64,000 bases of DNA from Symbiodinium natans (taxonomy: Eukaryota > Sar > Dinophyceae > Suessiales > Symbiodiniaceae): positions 199,501 through 263,500 of the forward strand of contig CAJNDS010002122.1 in assembly GCA_905221605.1 (NCBI GenBank). The letters are read 5' to 3'. Below the pieces are notes generated by a model, which was given only the letters and a program-made list of their open reading frames with translations, ran no database searches and had not been told where the DNA came from. Position numbers and translations under genes: made by a program. Within the stretch, counting starts at the first letter, position 1. The number at the start of each line of letters is the position of its first letter. Of this stretch, positions 49,735 through 60,475 are shown in pieces.

Positions 49735-49850
49735 AGCCTCTGAACCCTGAACCCTGAACCCTGAACCCTAAACCCTAAACCCTAAACCCTAAACCCTAAA
49801 CCCTAAACCCTAAACCCTAAACCCTAAACCCTAAACCCTAACCCTGAACC
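49735..49850 (-). repeat. Interstitial telomeric array
   Basis: About 15 CCCTAAA/CCCTGAA units. Confidence 0.95.
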
Positions 49851-50839
49851 CTAGCCCTATATGAAGCACTCCGCACCGTCCCCTGCAAAATCTGGGAACT
49901 GCGCTCGGAGAGGCCACTGCCACGCCAGAGCTGAGACACCTGGCAGCATCCCATGCGCCCTCAGCCCTAAACCCTAAACCCTAAACCCTAAGCCCTAAAC
50001 CCTAAACCCGAAAACCGAAACCCTAAACCCTAAACCCTAAACCCGAAACCCCTCAAATCTTAAACCCGACATAATCTGAGAACTTCGAAGCCCCGAAGCC
50101 CCGAAAGCCCTGGAGCCCCTTCTCCCTACACCCTGCACCCTACACCCCTAAACCCCTAAACCGTGGAACTTAATTCTCTGGACCCTGAAGCCCGCCTTAA
50201 TACCCGAAAGGCCGCAGACAGGGTTCAGGGTTCAGGGTTCAGGGTTCAGGGTTCAGGGTTCAGGGTTTAGGGTTTAGGGTTTAGGGTTTAGGGTTTAGGG
50301 TTTAGGCTAAACTCTAAACCCTAAAAGGTGACGACTGACGAGAGTCGCCACGTTTTAGGGTTTGTGGTTTAGGGTTTAGGGTTTGGGGTGTAGGGTTCAG
50401 GGCTTAGGGATTCGTGTTTCAGAGTTTAGAGCTCATGAAGCTAACCCCCAAACCCGTAAAGCTCGAAGCCAGGAAGACCTGAACTCCTTTTCATGAAATC
50501 GAATCCCAGAGTCCCGAAAAAAAAAGCTGTGAAGGAACCCTAAACCCTGAACCCTGAACCCCAAACCCCAAACCCTAAACCTAGGGCTTTGGGATGATAC
50601 TTATTTGAGGCCCAGGCCGGCCAGAGACACTCCCAACAAGCGGCTCAGGGCTTGCAGGGCTTATGGTTCAGGGTTTAGGGCTTATAGGGCTGTGGGTTGA
50701 GGGCTTAGACCTTAAGGATTCAGGGCTTAGAGTTTGGGGCTTAAAGGCTCAGGGCGTTAGGGTTTAGGGCTTAAAGGCTTAGGGTTGAGGGCTTCCTAAG
50801 GATATGGGGGTTTTCCCAAGATAGGGGTGCCTTGTTTCC

Positions 50840-50862
50840 TTTTTTTTTTTTTGGGGGGGGGG
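50840..50862 (+). repeat. T13G10 compound homopolymer
   Basis: T run 50840-50852 directly followed by G run 50853-50862. Confidence 0.95.
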
Positions 50863-51304
50863 TCCTATAACAAGGACTATCGTATTCTGGAGTTATCTTC
50901 GGGGAACTCCCTCTTATGGAAAGGCGGGCGGACATCCCAACATTTAATAGGTGTTGTAGGGTGGGGGGGTGAGGAGTATCCAATGTGCAGGGTGTCATGA
51001 TGTTCACGGCACGGAGGCCGAAACAAGGTCCTAAACCCGAACCCCTAAACCCCAATCCCCCAAACCTAGCTCCTGAATTCGAGGGACCAGAAACCCTAAG
51101 TCCTACACCCGACGAGGGCACTTCAAAAGAACAACGTAGAGTTATAAGTTAAGTCATACGTGCCCAATTTGGGGTTTTGGGTTTAAGTGTAGGGTTTAGG
51201 CTACTTGGTATGCCTATGTCTAAATACCTACTTACAGAGTCCCCAGATCCTCTAAGTAAAGCTCCAGCGTAGAGCCCTCTCCCCTTCGGGGGTTGGAAAT
51301 AAGA

Positions 51305-51487
51305 ATTGGGTTTAGGGTTTGGGTTTAGGGTTTAGGGTTTAGGGTTTAGGGTTTAGGGTTTAGGGTTTAGGGTTTAGGGTTTAGGGTTTAGGGTATAGGG
51401 TTTAGGGTTTAGGGTTTAGGGTTTAGGGTTTAGGGTTTAGGGTTTAGGGTTTAGGGTTTAGGGTTTAGGGTTTAGGGTTTAGGGTTT
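51305..51487 (+). repeat. Long interstitial telomeric array
   Basis: About 26 units. Confidence 0.97.
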
Positions 51488-51736
51488 CGGCTCATGGAGG
51501 AGTGGGCCTATAGCCATGTGTAGTTATTGGCTTGTTGTTTGTTTGTTTTTGATTGTTATTTGCTTTTTGGCTTATGTATTTACTTTTATTTTTGGTGGGG
51601 GTGGGAGGGGCTGCCTCTAGCTACCCATGATTCTTCAAAGTCATCCCCAATATCCAGAGCAGAAAAAGCTCTCCATTGTCCCTACACATACGGACCCCCT
51701 CCCCACCCCCTCCCCACCCCTGCCCCGACCCCCCTC

Positions 51737-51737
<1 letters not shown>

Positions 51738-51809
<72 letters not shown>

Positions 51810-51812
51810 AAA
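51738..51812 (-). repeat. C62A13 compound homopolymer
   Basis: C run of 62 (51738-51799) followed by A13 (51800-51812), i.e. T13G62 on minus. Frames across it encode poly-Pro or poly-Gly and are artefacts. Exact length may be affected by sequencing. Confidence 0.95.
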
Positions 51813-51888
51813 GAGATAAAGCTCAACTCTCGGCCAAGCACTGAAGCCTGAACCCTTGCTGACTACAAGTGGGGTATTGAGCTCTCTG

Positions 51889-51970
51889 CTTGGAGGTTCA
51901 TGGTACTTATTAACCCAGCTATAGTTGTTCTTTTACCCCACTTATACGCCCCTTAAGTGCCCTAACATGG
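51889..51970. mobile_element. IR-A element, copy 12, truncated by telomeric repeats
   Basis: CTTGGAGGTTCATGGTACTT start and inner arm intact; CCTAACATGG then passes directly into (CCCTAAA)n. The right end of an IR-C element (GGGGTATTGAGCTC) adjoins on the left. Confidence 0.85.
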
Positions 51971-52094
51971 AACCCTAAACCCTAAACCCTAAATCCTAAA
52001 CCCTAAACCCTAAACCTTAAACCCTAAACCCTAAACCTCCAAAAGGGTGCCTTCAGGTATTGAGCTCCATGGGTAATCGGCTTTGTTCTGCAAG

Positions 52095-52695
52095 GGCCAC
52101 GCCGAGACTGTTTCCGGTGTGGTCTTCACACCCCGTTGGGGTGAGAGTCTGTCGTTCCGGGCTGAGGGTGTGCAAGGTTTGCCGGTTTAGGGTTTAGGGA
52201 TTAGGGTTTAGGGCCCCCCTTTCCCCCCCCCCCCATAACCTAAGAGTAGAAGCACACGCCTGAGTCAAACTTTAGAACCCAGAAACCCCAAACTCTAAAG
52301 CCCCATTAATAAAACTCTAAACCGTGAAGTCCTAGAAAAGCCTAAGCCCTAAACCCGTAACTCCCTCAACCCAGAACCCCTGCACCCTAGACCCTAAACC
52401 AAGAAGCCCTAACCGAAACCCTAAACCCTAAACCCCAAAAACTCAACCCAGAAGCCCTTAAACCCTATAGTCCCTGAACTGAAGTAGGCCATAGACCTTC
52501 AGACTACATGAAGAACCCTCCTGTAGCTTAAGGCATCCTCCCTACCCTAAACCCTGAACCCTAAACCCCAAACCCCAACCCCTATTACCCTAAACCACTA
52601 CATGAAGAGTCCTTACGTGAAAACCCTCAACCCAAGCGGCCCTAATCCGGATCTCTGGGTCAGGTGACACGGCTCACAACTCCTGGGCCGGATTG
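52095..52695 (+). CDS. WD40-repeat protein, two joined exons
   Basis: Exon 52095-52140 (acceptor TTCTGCAAG|G, donor G|GTGAGAG) reads GHAETVSGVVFTPRW, the GH dipeptide and first strands of a WD40 blade. Exon 52637-52695 (acceptor CCCAAG|CG) continues in phase with ALIRISGSGDTAHNSWAGL, which has the S-G-S-G-D turn and terminal W of the blade. Exon 2 ends at a GTTTAG donor made by the following telomeric repeat. Only one blade is visible, so other exons must lie elsewhere. Beta-propeller scaffolding role is implied; specific function unknown. Confidence 0.6.
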
Positions 52696-52779
52696 GTTTA
52701 GGGTTTAGGGTTTAGGGTTTGAGGGTTTAGGGTTTAGGGATTTTTGAGGGTTTGAGGGTTTTAGGGTTTGAGGCTTTAG

Positions 52780-52990
52780 GATTCTCACTCTCAGTCACGA
52801 TTACTCACTAGTTCCTGACCGGGAATAGGGAAAAGGGAATGAGGAAAATGGCACCTCATGTCTTCATATTAAATATACATTAAATTAGGTACCTAACTCC
52901 CAAACTGCCTGCTGAGAAATCTGCTTCCTTGTTGGGGTCATATTAAGAATTATCATCTTTATTGCTTATTGGGAATTTAATAGGGCAAAA
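52780..52990. other. A/T-richer unique stretch, nothing identified
   Basis: No exon, inverted repeat or tandem repeat recognised. Confidence 0.4.
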
Positions 52991-53044
52991 ATGTAAAACC
53001 AACAAGGACCCAGAAATGGGGCTTTACGAACACAAGGGTGCCCG

Positions 53045-53130
53045 AATGTAGACCCCAAATAGTAGTATTCCCTTTCAACCCGGACCCCAATAAGGCACCC
53101 CTAATTTTTGAAAACCCCCAAATTGCCTGC
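53045..53130. mobile_element. IR-F dispersed element, copy
   Basis: AAATAGTAGTATTCCC then CCCCAAATTGCC, shared with 9805-9885. Confidence 0.4.
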
Positions 53131-53239
53131 TTTGCCTCTGAGCGTATCTTGTTGCCCCCGGGCCCGGGACTTGAAGGCGAAAGGGACAGAGTGAGAACTG
53201 TCAAGGGTTTGGGGCTTAGGGTTAGGGTTTAGGGTTTAG

Positions 53240-53413
53240 AGATTTTGCGTTGGAGCGGAATGGAGACGGTTACAGCCAGCTTTTTGAAGATATATCTAAA
53301 TCAGGGTTTGCCGCTAATTACAACCCGTCGCTTTGCCCTTGAACCCCGCAGACCTAAACCTGATATCAGTACAAGGAACTGCAATTGGGAGTCTGGGGGG
53401 GCTGAAGATGCTT
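53240..53413 (+). CDS. Leucine-rich-repeat protein, two exons
   Basis: Exon about 53240-53304 (WSGMETVTASFLKIYLNQ) joins in phase through a GT-AG intron of about 46 nt (acceptor TTGAACCCCGCAG) to exon 53352-53413, which reads LNLISVQGTAIGSLGGLKML, a clear LRR with leucines at the expected spacing. The 5' boundary and frame of the first exon are less sure. Exon 2 ends at CTT|GTTTAG, a donor formed by telomeric repeat. The next plus cassette (53490-53568, VWTLSARARLFHHALHSDWS) could belong to the same gene. Confidence 0.55.
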
Positions 53414-53975
53414 GTTTAGGGTTTAGGGTTGGGGTTCAGGGGTTGAGCTTCTGGGGGCTGCCTAGACGATAATATATACCTTCCCTCTGAGCCGGGCGTC
53501 TGGACGCTTTCTGCGCGGGCGCGTCTGTTTCATCATGCCCTGCACAGCGATTGGAGTTGGCAAGTTCGGGTTTAGGGTTTAGGGTTTAGGGCTAGGCTTT
53601 AGGGCTTAGAGCTTCGCGTGGCCTGTAGGCCACGTGTTCCCTGGCGTCTGACGTCCCCAAGCCCAAAGGGCCAAACCCAAAATCCGGAGCCCCTCAACCG
53701 GTCCCCGCACCAGGACCAACATACCGAACAGTAGCCCTAAACCCTAAACCCTAAACCCTAGAACCTAGCAAAAGCCTTTACAAAAGGGCTCCTTATAGGG
53801 GTCTCTCCCAAAACCCCAAAACCCTAAATCCGCCCGAAAACCTAAACCCTAAACGCCTACAACCCTAAGTACCCTAAGTACCCGAATACCCTAAAGCCCT
53901 AAAACCCTAAAGCCCAAAACCCCAAAACCCCAAAATCCCAAAACCCGAAACCCCCAAAACCCCAAAACCCTAAAC

Positions 53976-54087
53976 CCTATGAAAGGCGCCTGCATCAGGA
54001 CGATGGTGTCGGGCTCGGCGCTGTCCGGCCTGGCCAAGGCGAAGCCCACGCGGCTTTCGTCGGCGTCGAAGACGGTGTAGTACTTTC
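53976..54087 (-). CDS. Aspartic protease (pepsin family), C-terminal exon
   Basis: After TCTATCAG-side acceptor (ACCCAG|GA on minus) the frame reads KYYTVFDADESRVGFALA, the conserved C-terminal strand of pepsin/cathepsin-D-type proteases, where (R/K)YYTVFD...RVGFA is nearly invariant, then RPDSAEPDTIVLMQAPF. It ends at GTTTAG (telomeric) as donor, or reads on to a stop within telomeric sequence. Catalytic Asp motifs would be on upstream exons; the upstream cassette at 54260-54480 (MPDFRVLDRRRAPRPVMELP) is on the same strand but not recognisably protease. Confidence 0.65.
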
Positions 54088-54259
54088 CTGGGTCTATCAG
54101 AGGGCAATATGGTGATCCAGGGTTTAGTGCTTAGAGCTTAGGGCTTACTTAGGGCTTAGGGTTTAGGGCTAGCGTTTAGGGTTTAGGGTTTAGGACTTAG
54201 GGTTTAGGGTCTAAGGTTCAGGGTTTAGGGTTTAGTGTTCAGGGTCTAGGTTTTTAGGA

Positions 54260-54480
54260 TTGAAGAGTGAGATGTCGGTGTCAGCAGGCGGGCCTCTTCT
54301 TGGGGCGGCCGGGAGCCCGGCCCGAGTGGCGCTGTTGCATAGCACCTGAGCCATTCTTTCGTTGTGCTCTGATAGCGGCAACTCCATGACCGGCCGTGGT
54401 GCTCGACGGCGATCCAGCACCCGAAAGTCGGGCATTGCTTGGCTGAACATGGCTCGCTCGCCAGGTGTCGGTTGCACCAT
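54260..54480 (-). CDS. Unassigned open frame, possible first exon
   Basis: ATG at 54480; TPGERAMFSQAMPDFRVLDR then NERMAQVLCNSATRAGLPAA. Open for about 75 codons before merging with TTTAGGG-derived sequence. No domain recognised. Confidence 0.45.
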
Positions 54481-54497
54481 GGCCCGGTTTGCGGGTA

Positions 54498-54720
54498 GGG
54501 TTTAGGGTTTAGGGTTTTTAGGGTTTAGGGTTTAGGGTTTAGGGTTTAGGGTTTAGGGTTTAGGGTTTAGGGTTTAGGGTTTAGGGGTTTAGGGGTTTAG
54601 GGTTTAGGGTTTAGGGTTTAGGGTTTAGGGTTTAGGGGTTTAGGGGTTTAGGGGTTTAGGGGGTTTATGGGGTTTCAGGGTTTAGGGGTTTAGGGTTTAG
54701 GGTTTAGGTTTAGGGTTTAA
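54498..54720 (+). repeat. Long interstitial telomeric array with TTTAGGGG variants
   Basis: About 30 units; 7- and 8-base units alternate in blocks. Confidence 0.97.
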
Positions 54721-54721
54721 G

Positions 54722-54749
54722 TTTTTTTTTTTTTTTTGGGGGGGGGGGG
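54722..54749 (+). repeat. T16G12 compound homopolymer
   Basis: T run 54722-54737, G run 54738-54749, directly at the end of a telomeric array. Confidence 0.95.
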
Positions 54750-55764
54750 TCTTGAGGAAGGTTTAGGGCTGAGGGCTTTAAGGGCTTGGATGGCTGTAAG
54801 AGTTTAAGGACTAGGGTTGGACTAACGGTTAGGGTTCAGGCTTCACGGCTTAATGTTTCAGGTTTAGGGCTTTAGGCTTTAGGCTTTAGGGTTTAGGGTT
54901 TAGGGTTTAGGGTTTAGGGTTTAGGGTTTGAGGTTTGGGGTTTAGGGTTTGGGCCTCGCGGGTTCATTCGCGCGAAGGGTGGTCAATTCTTTGGGGGGTC
55001 AGGGTTCAGGGTTTAGGGTTTAGGGTTTCGGGTTTAGGGTTCAGGGTTTAGGGTTTGGGGTTTAGGGTTTGGGGTTGAGGGTTTAGGGGGATTTCTGGTC
55101 CTCAGCTGTCCATGGTGTTGGCTTCCTTCTTCAGGATTGTTTGAAAGCGCTTTAGAAGGGAGCCCTCGCCTGTGACTCAGCGTTTAAGGTCCCCAACCTT
55201 AAACCCTACACCCCAAAACCCAATCCCTAAACCCTAAACCCCAAACCCCAATCCCTAAACCCTAATCCCCAAACCCTATACCCTAAACCCAAAACCCCAA
55301 ACCCCAAACCCTAAACCCCAAACCCTAAACCCCAACCCCTCAGCCCAAAAGGGCTTAAAGGGCCTTCAAGGCCCTCCAGGCCTAGGCCCCAAATCCCTAA
55401 ACCCTGAACCCCAAACCCCAAACCCCAAACCCTAAACCCCAAACCCGAAACCCTAAATCCTAAACCCTAATCCCTAAACCCTAAACCCCAAACCCTAAAC
55501 CCTAAATCCTAAACCCCAAACCCTAAACCCCGACCCTCATCCTGAAACCCGGAAAGGCCCCCAAAGCCCGCCACACCCTCAACCCTAAAGCTTCCTTAAA
55601 CACCACAGCAAAAACCCGACCCTTCCCCTAAACCCTAAACCTCGAACCCTAAAACCCTAAACCCTAAACCCTAAACCCCAAACCCTAAACCCCAAACCCT
55701 AAACCCTAAACCCTAAACCCCAAACCCTAAACCCTAAACCCTAAACCGGCCAGGGGGCGAAGGA

Positions 55765-55833
55765 GTGGCTCTCCAAGCACCAAAGTGTCCAAGTTGACGC
55801 CGGCTGCAACCACGCGGTCTCCCTCCCGGCCTG
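55765..55833 (-). CDS. Candidate exon, unassigned
   Basis: Minus frame GREGDRVVAAGVNLDTLVLG then EPLLRPLAG; strongly protein-like, between two telomeric blocks. Confidence 0.5.
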
Positions 55834-55925
55834 GGTTTAGGGTTTAGGGTTTAGGGTTTAGGGTTTAGGGTTTAGGGTTTAGGGTTTAGGGTTTAGGGTT
55901 TAGGGTTTAGGGTTTAGGGTTTAGG
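55833..55925 (+). repeat. Interstitial telomeric array
   Basis: About 13 units. Confidence 0.95.
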
Positions 55926-56469
55926 GCTTGGGCTTAGGGCTTAGGGCTCAGGGTTTAGGGTTTGTCCTAAACTCCCAACTTTGCGATTTAGGGTTGAGGG
56001 GCTTGGGGTTTTATTTAAGGGTTTGGGGTTTAGGGTTTCGGGTTTGCGGTGTAGGGCTTGGGGTTTGGGCACCTTGTGAGTACGTCCATGGCCCTGTAAG
56101 CCCTATGGGAGTCTTGCAACGTAGAAAGATTATGCGTGCACGCCCCTAAACGCCTGCACCCCAAAAGGCCGTTCAAGCTTCGTACCCCCCCCCCCTCTCT
56201 CAAATAAAATTGAAAACGCCACACACACACAGACACAAGCCCATAAACGCACAAGCCCCAACACGCCTAAACAACCTGAGTTTAGATCAACCTCCATCCA
56301 TCCTTCAGTCCGACGTCACGCCTTGAAACAAACTTTAATCTAGAAACCGACCAACCAGGAAGGGGTTTAAGGTTAGGATTTAGGGTTTAGGGATTAGGCT
56401 AAAACCCTAAACCCTAACCCCAATCCCTAAACCCTAAACCCTAAACCCTAAACCCTAAAGGCTTAGGGT

Positions 56470-56545
56470 TTTGCGCGGATTTTTCAGGGAACCCAACCCC
56501 TGAAAAAAGGCAAGGGCGGCACTACGGGGCATCCTAGACGGTCCC
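56470..56545 (-). mobile_element. SINE-like element, copy 3
   Basis: Minus AGGATGCCCCGTAGTGCC and GGGTTGGGTTCCC resemble the A and B boxes of the other copies. Confidence 0.35.
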
Positions 56546-56559
56546 TATATCAGACGATG

Positions 56560-57280
56560 GAACCCTAACCCCTAAACCCTAAACCCTAAACCCTAAACCC
56601 TAAACCCTAAACACTAAGGTTTAGAAACCAGGGCCCCACCCAACCTGGATGAAACAGAAACCCCACGTGGGCCCATCACAACCTGGGACTTAGGGTTGAG
56701 GAGGGGATTGGGGCTTTGCTTGATGGCTCTTAGTAGGGAATCAGAGAATGTCGTTCCCAGCTCACTGAGAGGGTGTATTTTTAAGGGGATATAGGCTACC
56801 GAATTTCCTCCTTCCCTACTGAGAACCAGTAAGTTTAGGGGTCTTATGGATATCCGGGGCTTGGGGCTTCGGGTTTACGACTTAGGGTGTCGGGTAGGCG
56901 GGCACCGAACACACACAAACCCTAAGCCCCAACTACTCATAACTCCTCCAGGTTCAAGACATGAAAAACTTTCGCCCCTAAACACAAAACCCAAAACCCT
57001 GCCTCAAGCAGGAGAGGGGGATGAGGATGGCCTGTTGTAGGGGTTTAGGGTTTAGGAAGCACCCAAAACTAGACGTGGGGGTTTCTAACTAGGTTGGCCC
57101 ACTGAACCCTATGAAACTGTTCCTAAATAAGTTCCTCTTCATTGTCCTAAACCCTAAACCCTAAACCCTAAACCCTAAACCCTAAACCCTAAACCCTAAA
57201 CCCTAAACCCTACACTCGAAACCCAGCTCCCACGAAAGGCCAGGCGGCGGGTCCCTGTGCTCTTTCGCTCCTGATTTGAA
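56560..57280. other. ITS and unique sequence without identified gene
   Basis: Includes a CCCTAAA array at 57148-57212. No exon supported. Confidence 0.5.
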
Positions 57281-57294
57281 GAATTGGGGTTTTT

Positions 57295-57430
57295 TGTTAT
57301 TCTATATATCTTGTGTATTATAGTATGTTATAATCTATTACATTACATATACAAATATATATGTATCTATTTATCTATATATATATATATGTATATTTCT
57401 TCATTAATTTATTTATTCATATTTATCGCC
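57295..57430. other. AT-rich island with (TA)n
   Basis: Strongly AT-rich; the Ile/Tyr-rich frame over it is compositional. Confidence 0.8.
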
Positions 57431-57789
57431 CGGGAATGTGGCGTTTCGGGGTCATTTGGGAGCTTTCAGGTCGAGGGTTTCGGGTTTGTAAGGCGTAGGG
57501 TGGATTGTCGAGCTGGGGCACCTCCTCACAGTGCAAACTCTCGTCAAGACTACCCCTAAGCCTTTTTTGACTTGGCAAGTCTCCCCTAAACCCTAAACCC
57601 TAAACCCTAAACCCTATCCCCTAGAAACCCTCTTATAATCCCCTAACAATGCACCTGACGAACCCTACTTCCTAAGTCAAAATGGCTTCCAAGCACCCCC
57701 CCAAAAAACTAAAAAAACAATCCCTATGTTACCCTTGCAAGGGAGATGATCTTATTTTTAGGGGAGTTCTTCAGCAATTCGTAGTCAGT

Positions 57790-57910
57790 TAATACCTAGG
57801 CTGCCCAGTAACCTAGGCTAAAAAAGGGTGCCCGTTTTTGCTTAAAGGGGTTTATAAGGGAACCTAAACCCCCCCAAAAAGGGAATAAGGGTACTACTGG
57901 GCATCCTAGA
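57790..57910. mobile_element. SINE-like or palindromic IR-G element
   Basis: CTAGGCTGCCCAGTA on plus at the left and CTAGGATGCCCAGTA on minus at the right are inverse; the minus half resembles the SINE-like copies. Confidence 0.45.
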
Positions 57911-58109
57911 TACCGTAAACCCTACTGAAAACCCAAATTCCCAGCAAGGCTCCAAGCCTGAAACCGCGAGAGCCCTGAACTCCAAAACCTGATGCACTCA
58001 ACCCGACAGGCCGGTTTAGGGTTCATAGGGTTTAGGGTTTAGGGTGTAGGGTTTAGGGATTAGGGTTGAGGGTTTAGGGTTTAGGGCAAGTCCTAGCACA
58101 GGAGGCAAG

Positions 58110-58190
58110 AGCTACTGGCTCAAGCCCTAAGCCCCTGCGCTCCTCGACTTCCCAGGGGTGGAGCTGCGCCACGCAGTCTTTGCCTTCAGG
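58110..58190 (-). CDS. Candidate exon, unassigned
   Basis: Minus frame QDYAGPEGKDCVAQLHPWEV then EER before a CTTAGGG tract. Confidence 0.45.
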
Positions 58191-58204
58191 GCCAGCGTAG
58201 TCCT

Positions 58205-58330
58205 GGCTTAGGGTTTAGGGTTTAGGGTTTAGGGTTTAGGGTTTAGGGTTTAGGGTTTAGGGTTTAGGGTTTAGGGTTTAGGGTTTAGGGTTTAGGGTTT
58301 AGGGTTTAGGGTTTAGGGTTTAGGGTTTAG
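58205..58330 (+). repeat. Long interstitial telomeric array
   Basis: About 18 units. Confidence 0.97.
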
Positions 58331-59130
58331 GTTGAGGGTTTAGGGTTTAGGGCTTGGGGTTTTAGAGTCCGGGCTGAGCGCCTTAAGCCCCGAGCCTTAA
58401 ACCATTTTGACCCTAGACTCGAATAACCCTCCAACAACCGAAGATGGAGCCATAAGCCTGACAAAGAAACCCAGACCCTAAAACCCTGAAACCCTAAAAT
58501 CCTTAAGCCCTGAACCCTAATTCAGGTTTTGGGTTTAGGGATTAGGGTCAAATCCTGAAACCCTTAAAAGCCTTTCAAGGTTTTGGATTGACATGATTGA
58601 CCGGAGTTGCGCAGGCACGGTTTTTGTTCGTTGGAGGAGGTTTCGAGGGAAACGAAACCAGCCCCGAAAAAAAAATACTTTTGGCGTTGGGGGGTGTACG
58701 TCTTCGGGTTCATAGTTGAGGGTTTACGGCTCGTAGTTCAGTCTTTGCCTGGCCAGGGCTTGGAGATTGCAGTTGAATCTCCTAAGCATTGGGCCTCAGC
58801 ATAACAGCTGGGTTCAAGATTTTGCTTAGCCCCCACTACACCTGTTACATTGGCTTCGCCAGCATACTCAATTGAAAACAATATTTGTCCTATGAGCCCT
58901 TGAAGCTTAGGGTTTTTCCCCACCTTCGGTGTGGCGCTGTTAGATTTTAAATTCAACTCTTCTCCTCGCCCAGAACTCTTCCTCGCCTGGTCTACTCCTC
59001 GCTCATCCCTGGAGTGCCCAACCCCAGAGCGTCCCCGGAGCGTCCCTGGCAGTTGCAAGCACATACTAAGAAAGCGAATTTGAATCAATGTGTCTTTGTT
59101 TGAGTTATTTGCGTTCTTTCTTCTTAACGA

Positions 59131-59420
59131 GGATCAAGGTGGGGATGTTGGAACCAAAATAACTTCAATACCGGCCAGAGTCAGATAGTCGAAACCTCTG
59201 GCGCGTGTGCTGCCACGCTTGTTGCCTCAAGCAAGAAACCGCCAAATCCGGATGACTTCAGAAACTGCCCACGCCACGTGCATGTTGTACTTCATTGTCA
59301 GAGCTGAAGAGTCACACCCTCGTCGGAGCGAGTCAAGCAAGTCACCCCGAGCAGCTGTTTGCGCAGTGCGTAGCAACAAAGTCTCTGCCAAGAATAGGAG
59401 CCGTAAAACCCTAAAGTCGA
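59131..59420 (+). mobile_element. Possible LTR-retrotransposon 3' end (polypurine tract plus LTR start)
   Basis: AAGGTGGGGA immediately followed by TGTTGGAACC (about 59143) matches the polypurine-tract/LTR junction of many Copia elements. No second LTR or pol domain was found, so this is a weak call; the LTR end is undefined. Confidence 0.3.
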
Positions 59421-59469
59421 AACCCCAAAAGGTTCAGGGTTTAGGGTTTAGGGTTTAGGGTTTATAGGT

Positions 59470-59548
59470 TTAAGTCCTACACCCCTCGGCCCGCGCCAGT
59501 CCTTGGCATCCAAAGTTAGCTTCTCGCCGTTGCCTTGCATCTCTGCAG
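59470..59548 (-). CDS. Candidate exon, unassigned
   Basis: Acceptor TGCTCTCTGACCTGCAG|A; frame MQGNGEKLTLDAKDWRGPRG. Confidence 0.4.
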
Positions 59549-59858
59549 GTCAGAGAGCACTCAAACCGACTTGGAGATTCATGACCCTTTAGGGTTTAGG
59601 GTTTAGGGTTTAGGGTTTGGTGTTTAGGGCTCAGGGCTTAGGGCCCTGTCTGAGGACGTTTCGAAAGGAGGGTCGTAAAGGAACACTTAGCACATCTTGC
59701 GAGGTCGTACCAAGATGGGTGTACTTAAGGGGCTTATAAGTGGGCTTACACATGACAATTGGCTTCCAGTAACCTGCAAGAAAACCCTTGAGACCACGGC
59801 TACCGAGGGCTCGGGCTTGTGGGCTTTAATTATGGGGCAGAGCAGCCACCCAAGGTTT

Positions 59859-59960
59859 GGGATGCTCCCCCTTACACTAGCAGTCCTTAATAGGGATTAT
59901 AGTGCCCCCCCCATGTTATAAACCCTGTTAAGGACTGTTAGTATAAGGGGGAGCATCCCT
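59859..59960. mobile_element. IR-B element, best copy
   Basis: GGGATGCTCCCCCTTACACT + CAGTCCTTAATAGGGAT at left; AAGGACTGTTAGTATAAGGG and GGGAGCATCCC at right. Confidence 0.85.
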
Positions 59961-60130
59961 ATATACCTCAGTAGACCCCTAAATAACCTCTAAGGTCCCT
60001 TGCTTTAGCCCGTTGCCTGAACCAAATCCTAAACCCTAAACCCTAATCCCAAAGCCAACTCTTGAGCCAGGGTTGCTGAGCACAAAGGTCAGGGGAGCAC
60101 CCGTGGCTTCGTTGCAAAGCTCCTTCCTGG

Positions 60131-60475
60131 CTCCCTAAACCCTAAAACCCTAAAACCCTAAAACCCTAAAACCCTAAAACCCTAAAACCCTAAAACCCTA
60201 AAACCCTAAAACCCTAAAACCCTAAAACCCTAAAACCCTAAAACCCTAAAACCTAAAACCCTAAACCCTAAACCCTAAACCCTAAACCCTAAACCCTAAA
60301 CCCTAAACCCTAAACCCCTAAACCTCCCTAAACCCTAAAACCCTAAAACCCTAAAACCCTAAAACCCTAAAACCCTAAAACCCTAAAACCCTAAAACCCT
60401 AAAACCCTAAAACCCTAAAACCCTAAAACCCTAAAACCCTAAAACCTAAAACCCTGAAACCCTAAACCCTAAACC
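60131..60475 (-). repeat. (CCCTAAAA)n 8-bp telomere-like array with a 7-bp core block
   Basis: About 16 CCCTAAAA units, then about 9 CCCTAAA units, then about 16 more CCCTAAAA units. Confidence 0.97.

Noticed and set aside
51527-51851. Poly-proline and poly-glycine frames
   Set aside because: Generated by the C62A13 homopolymer.
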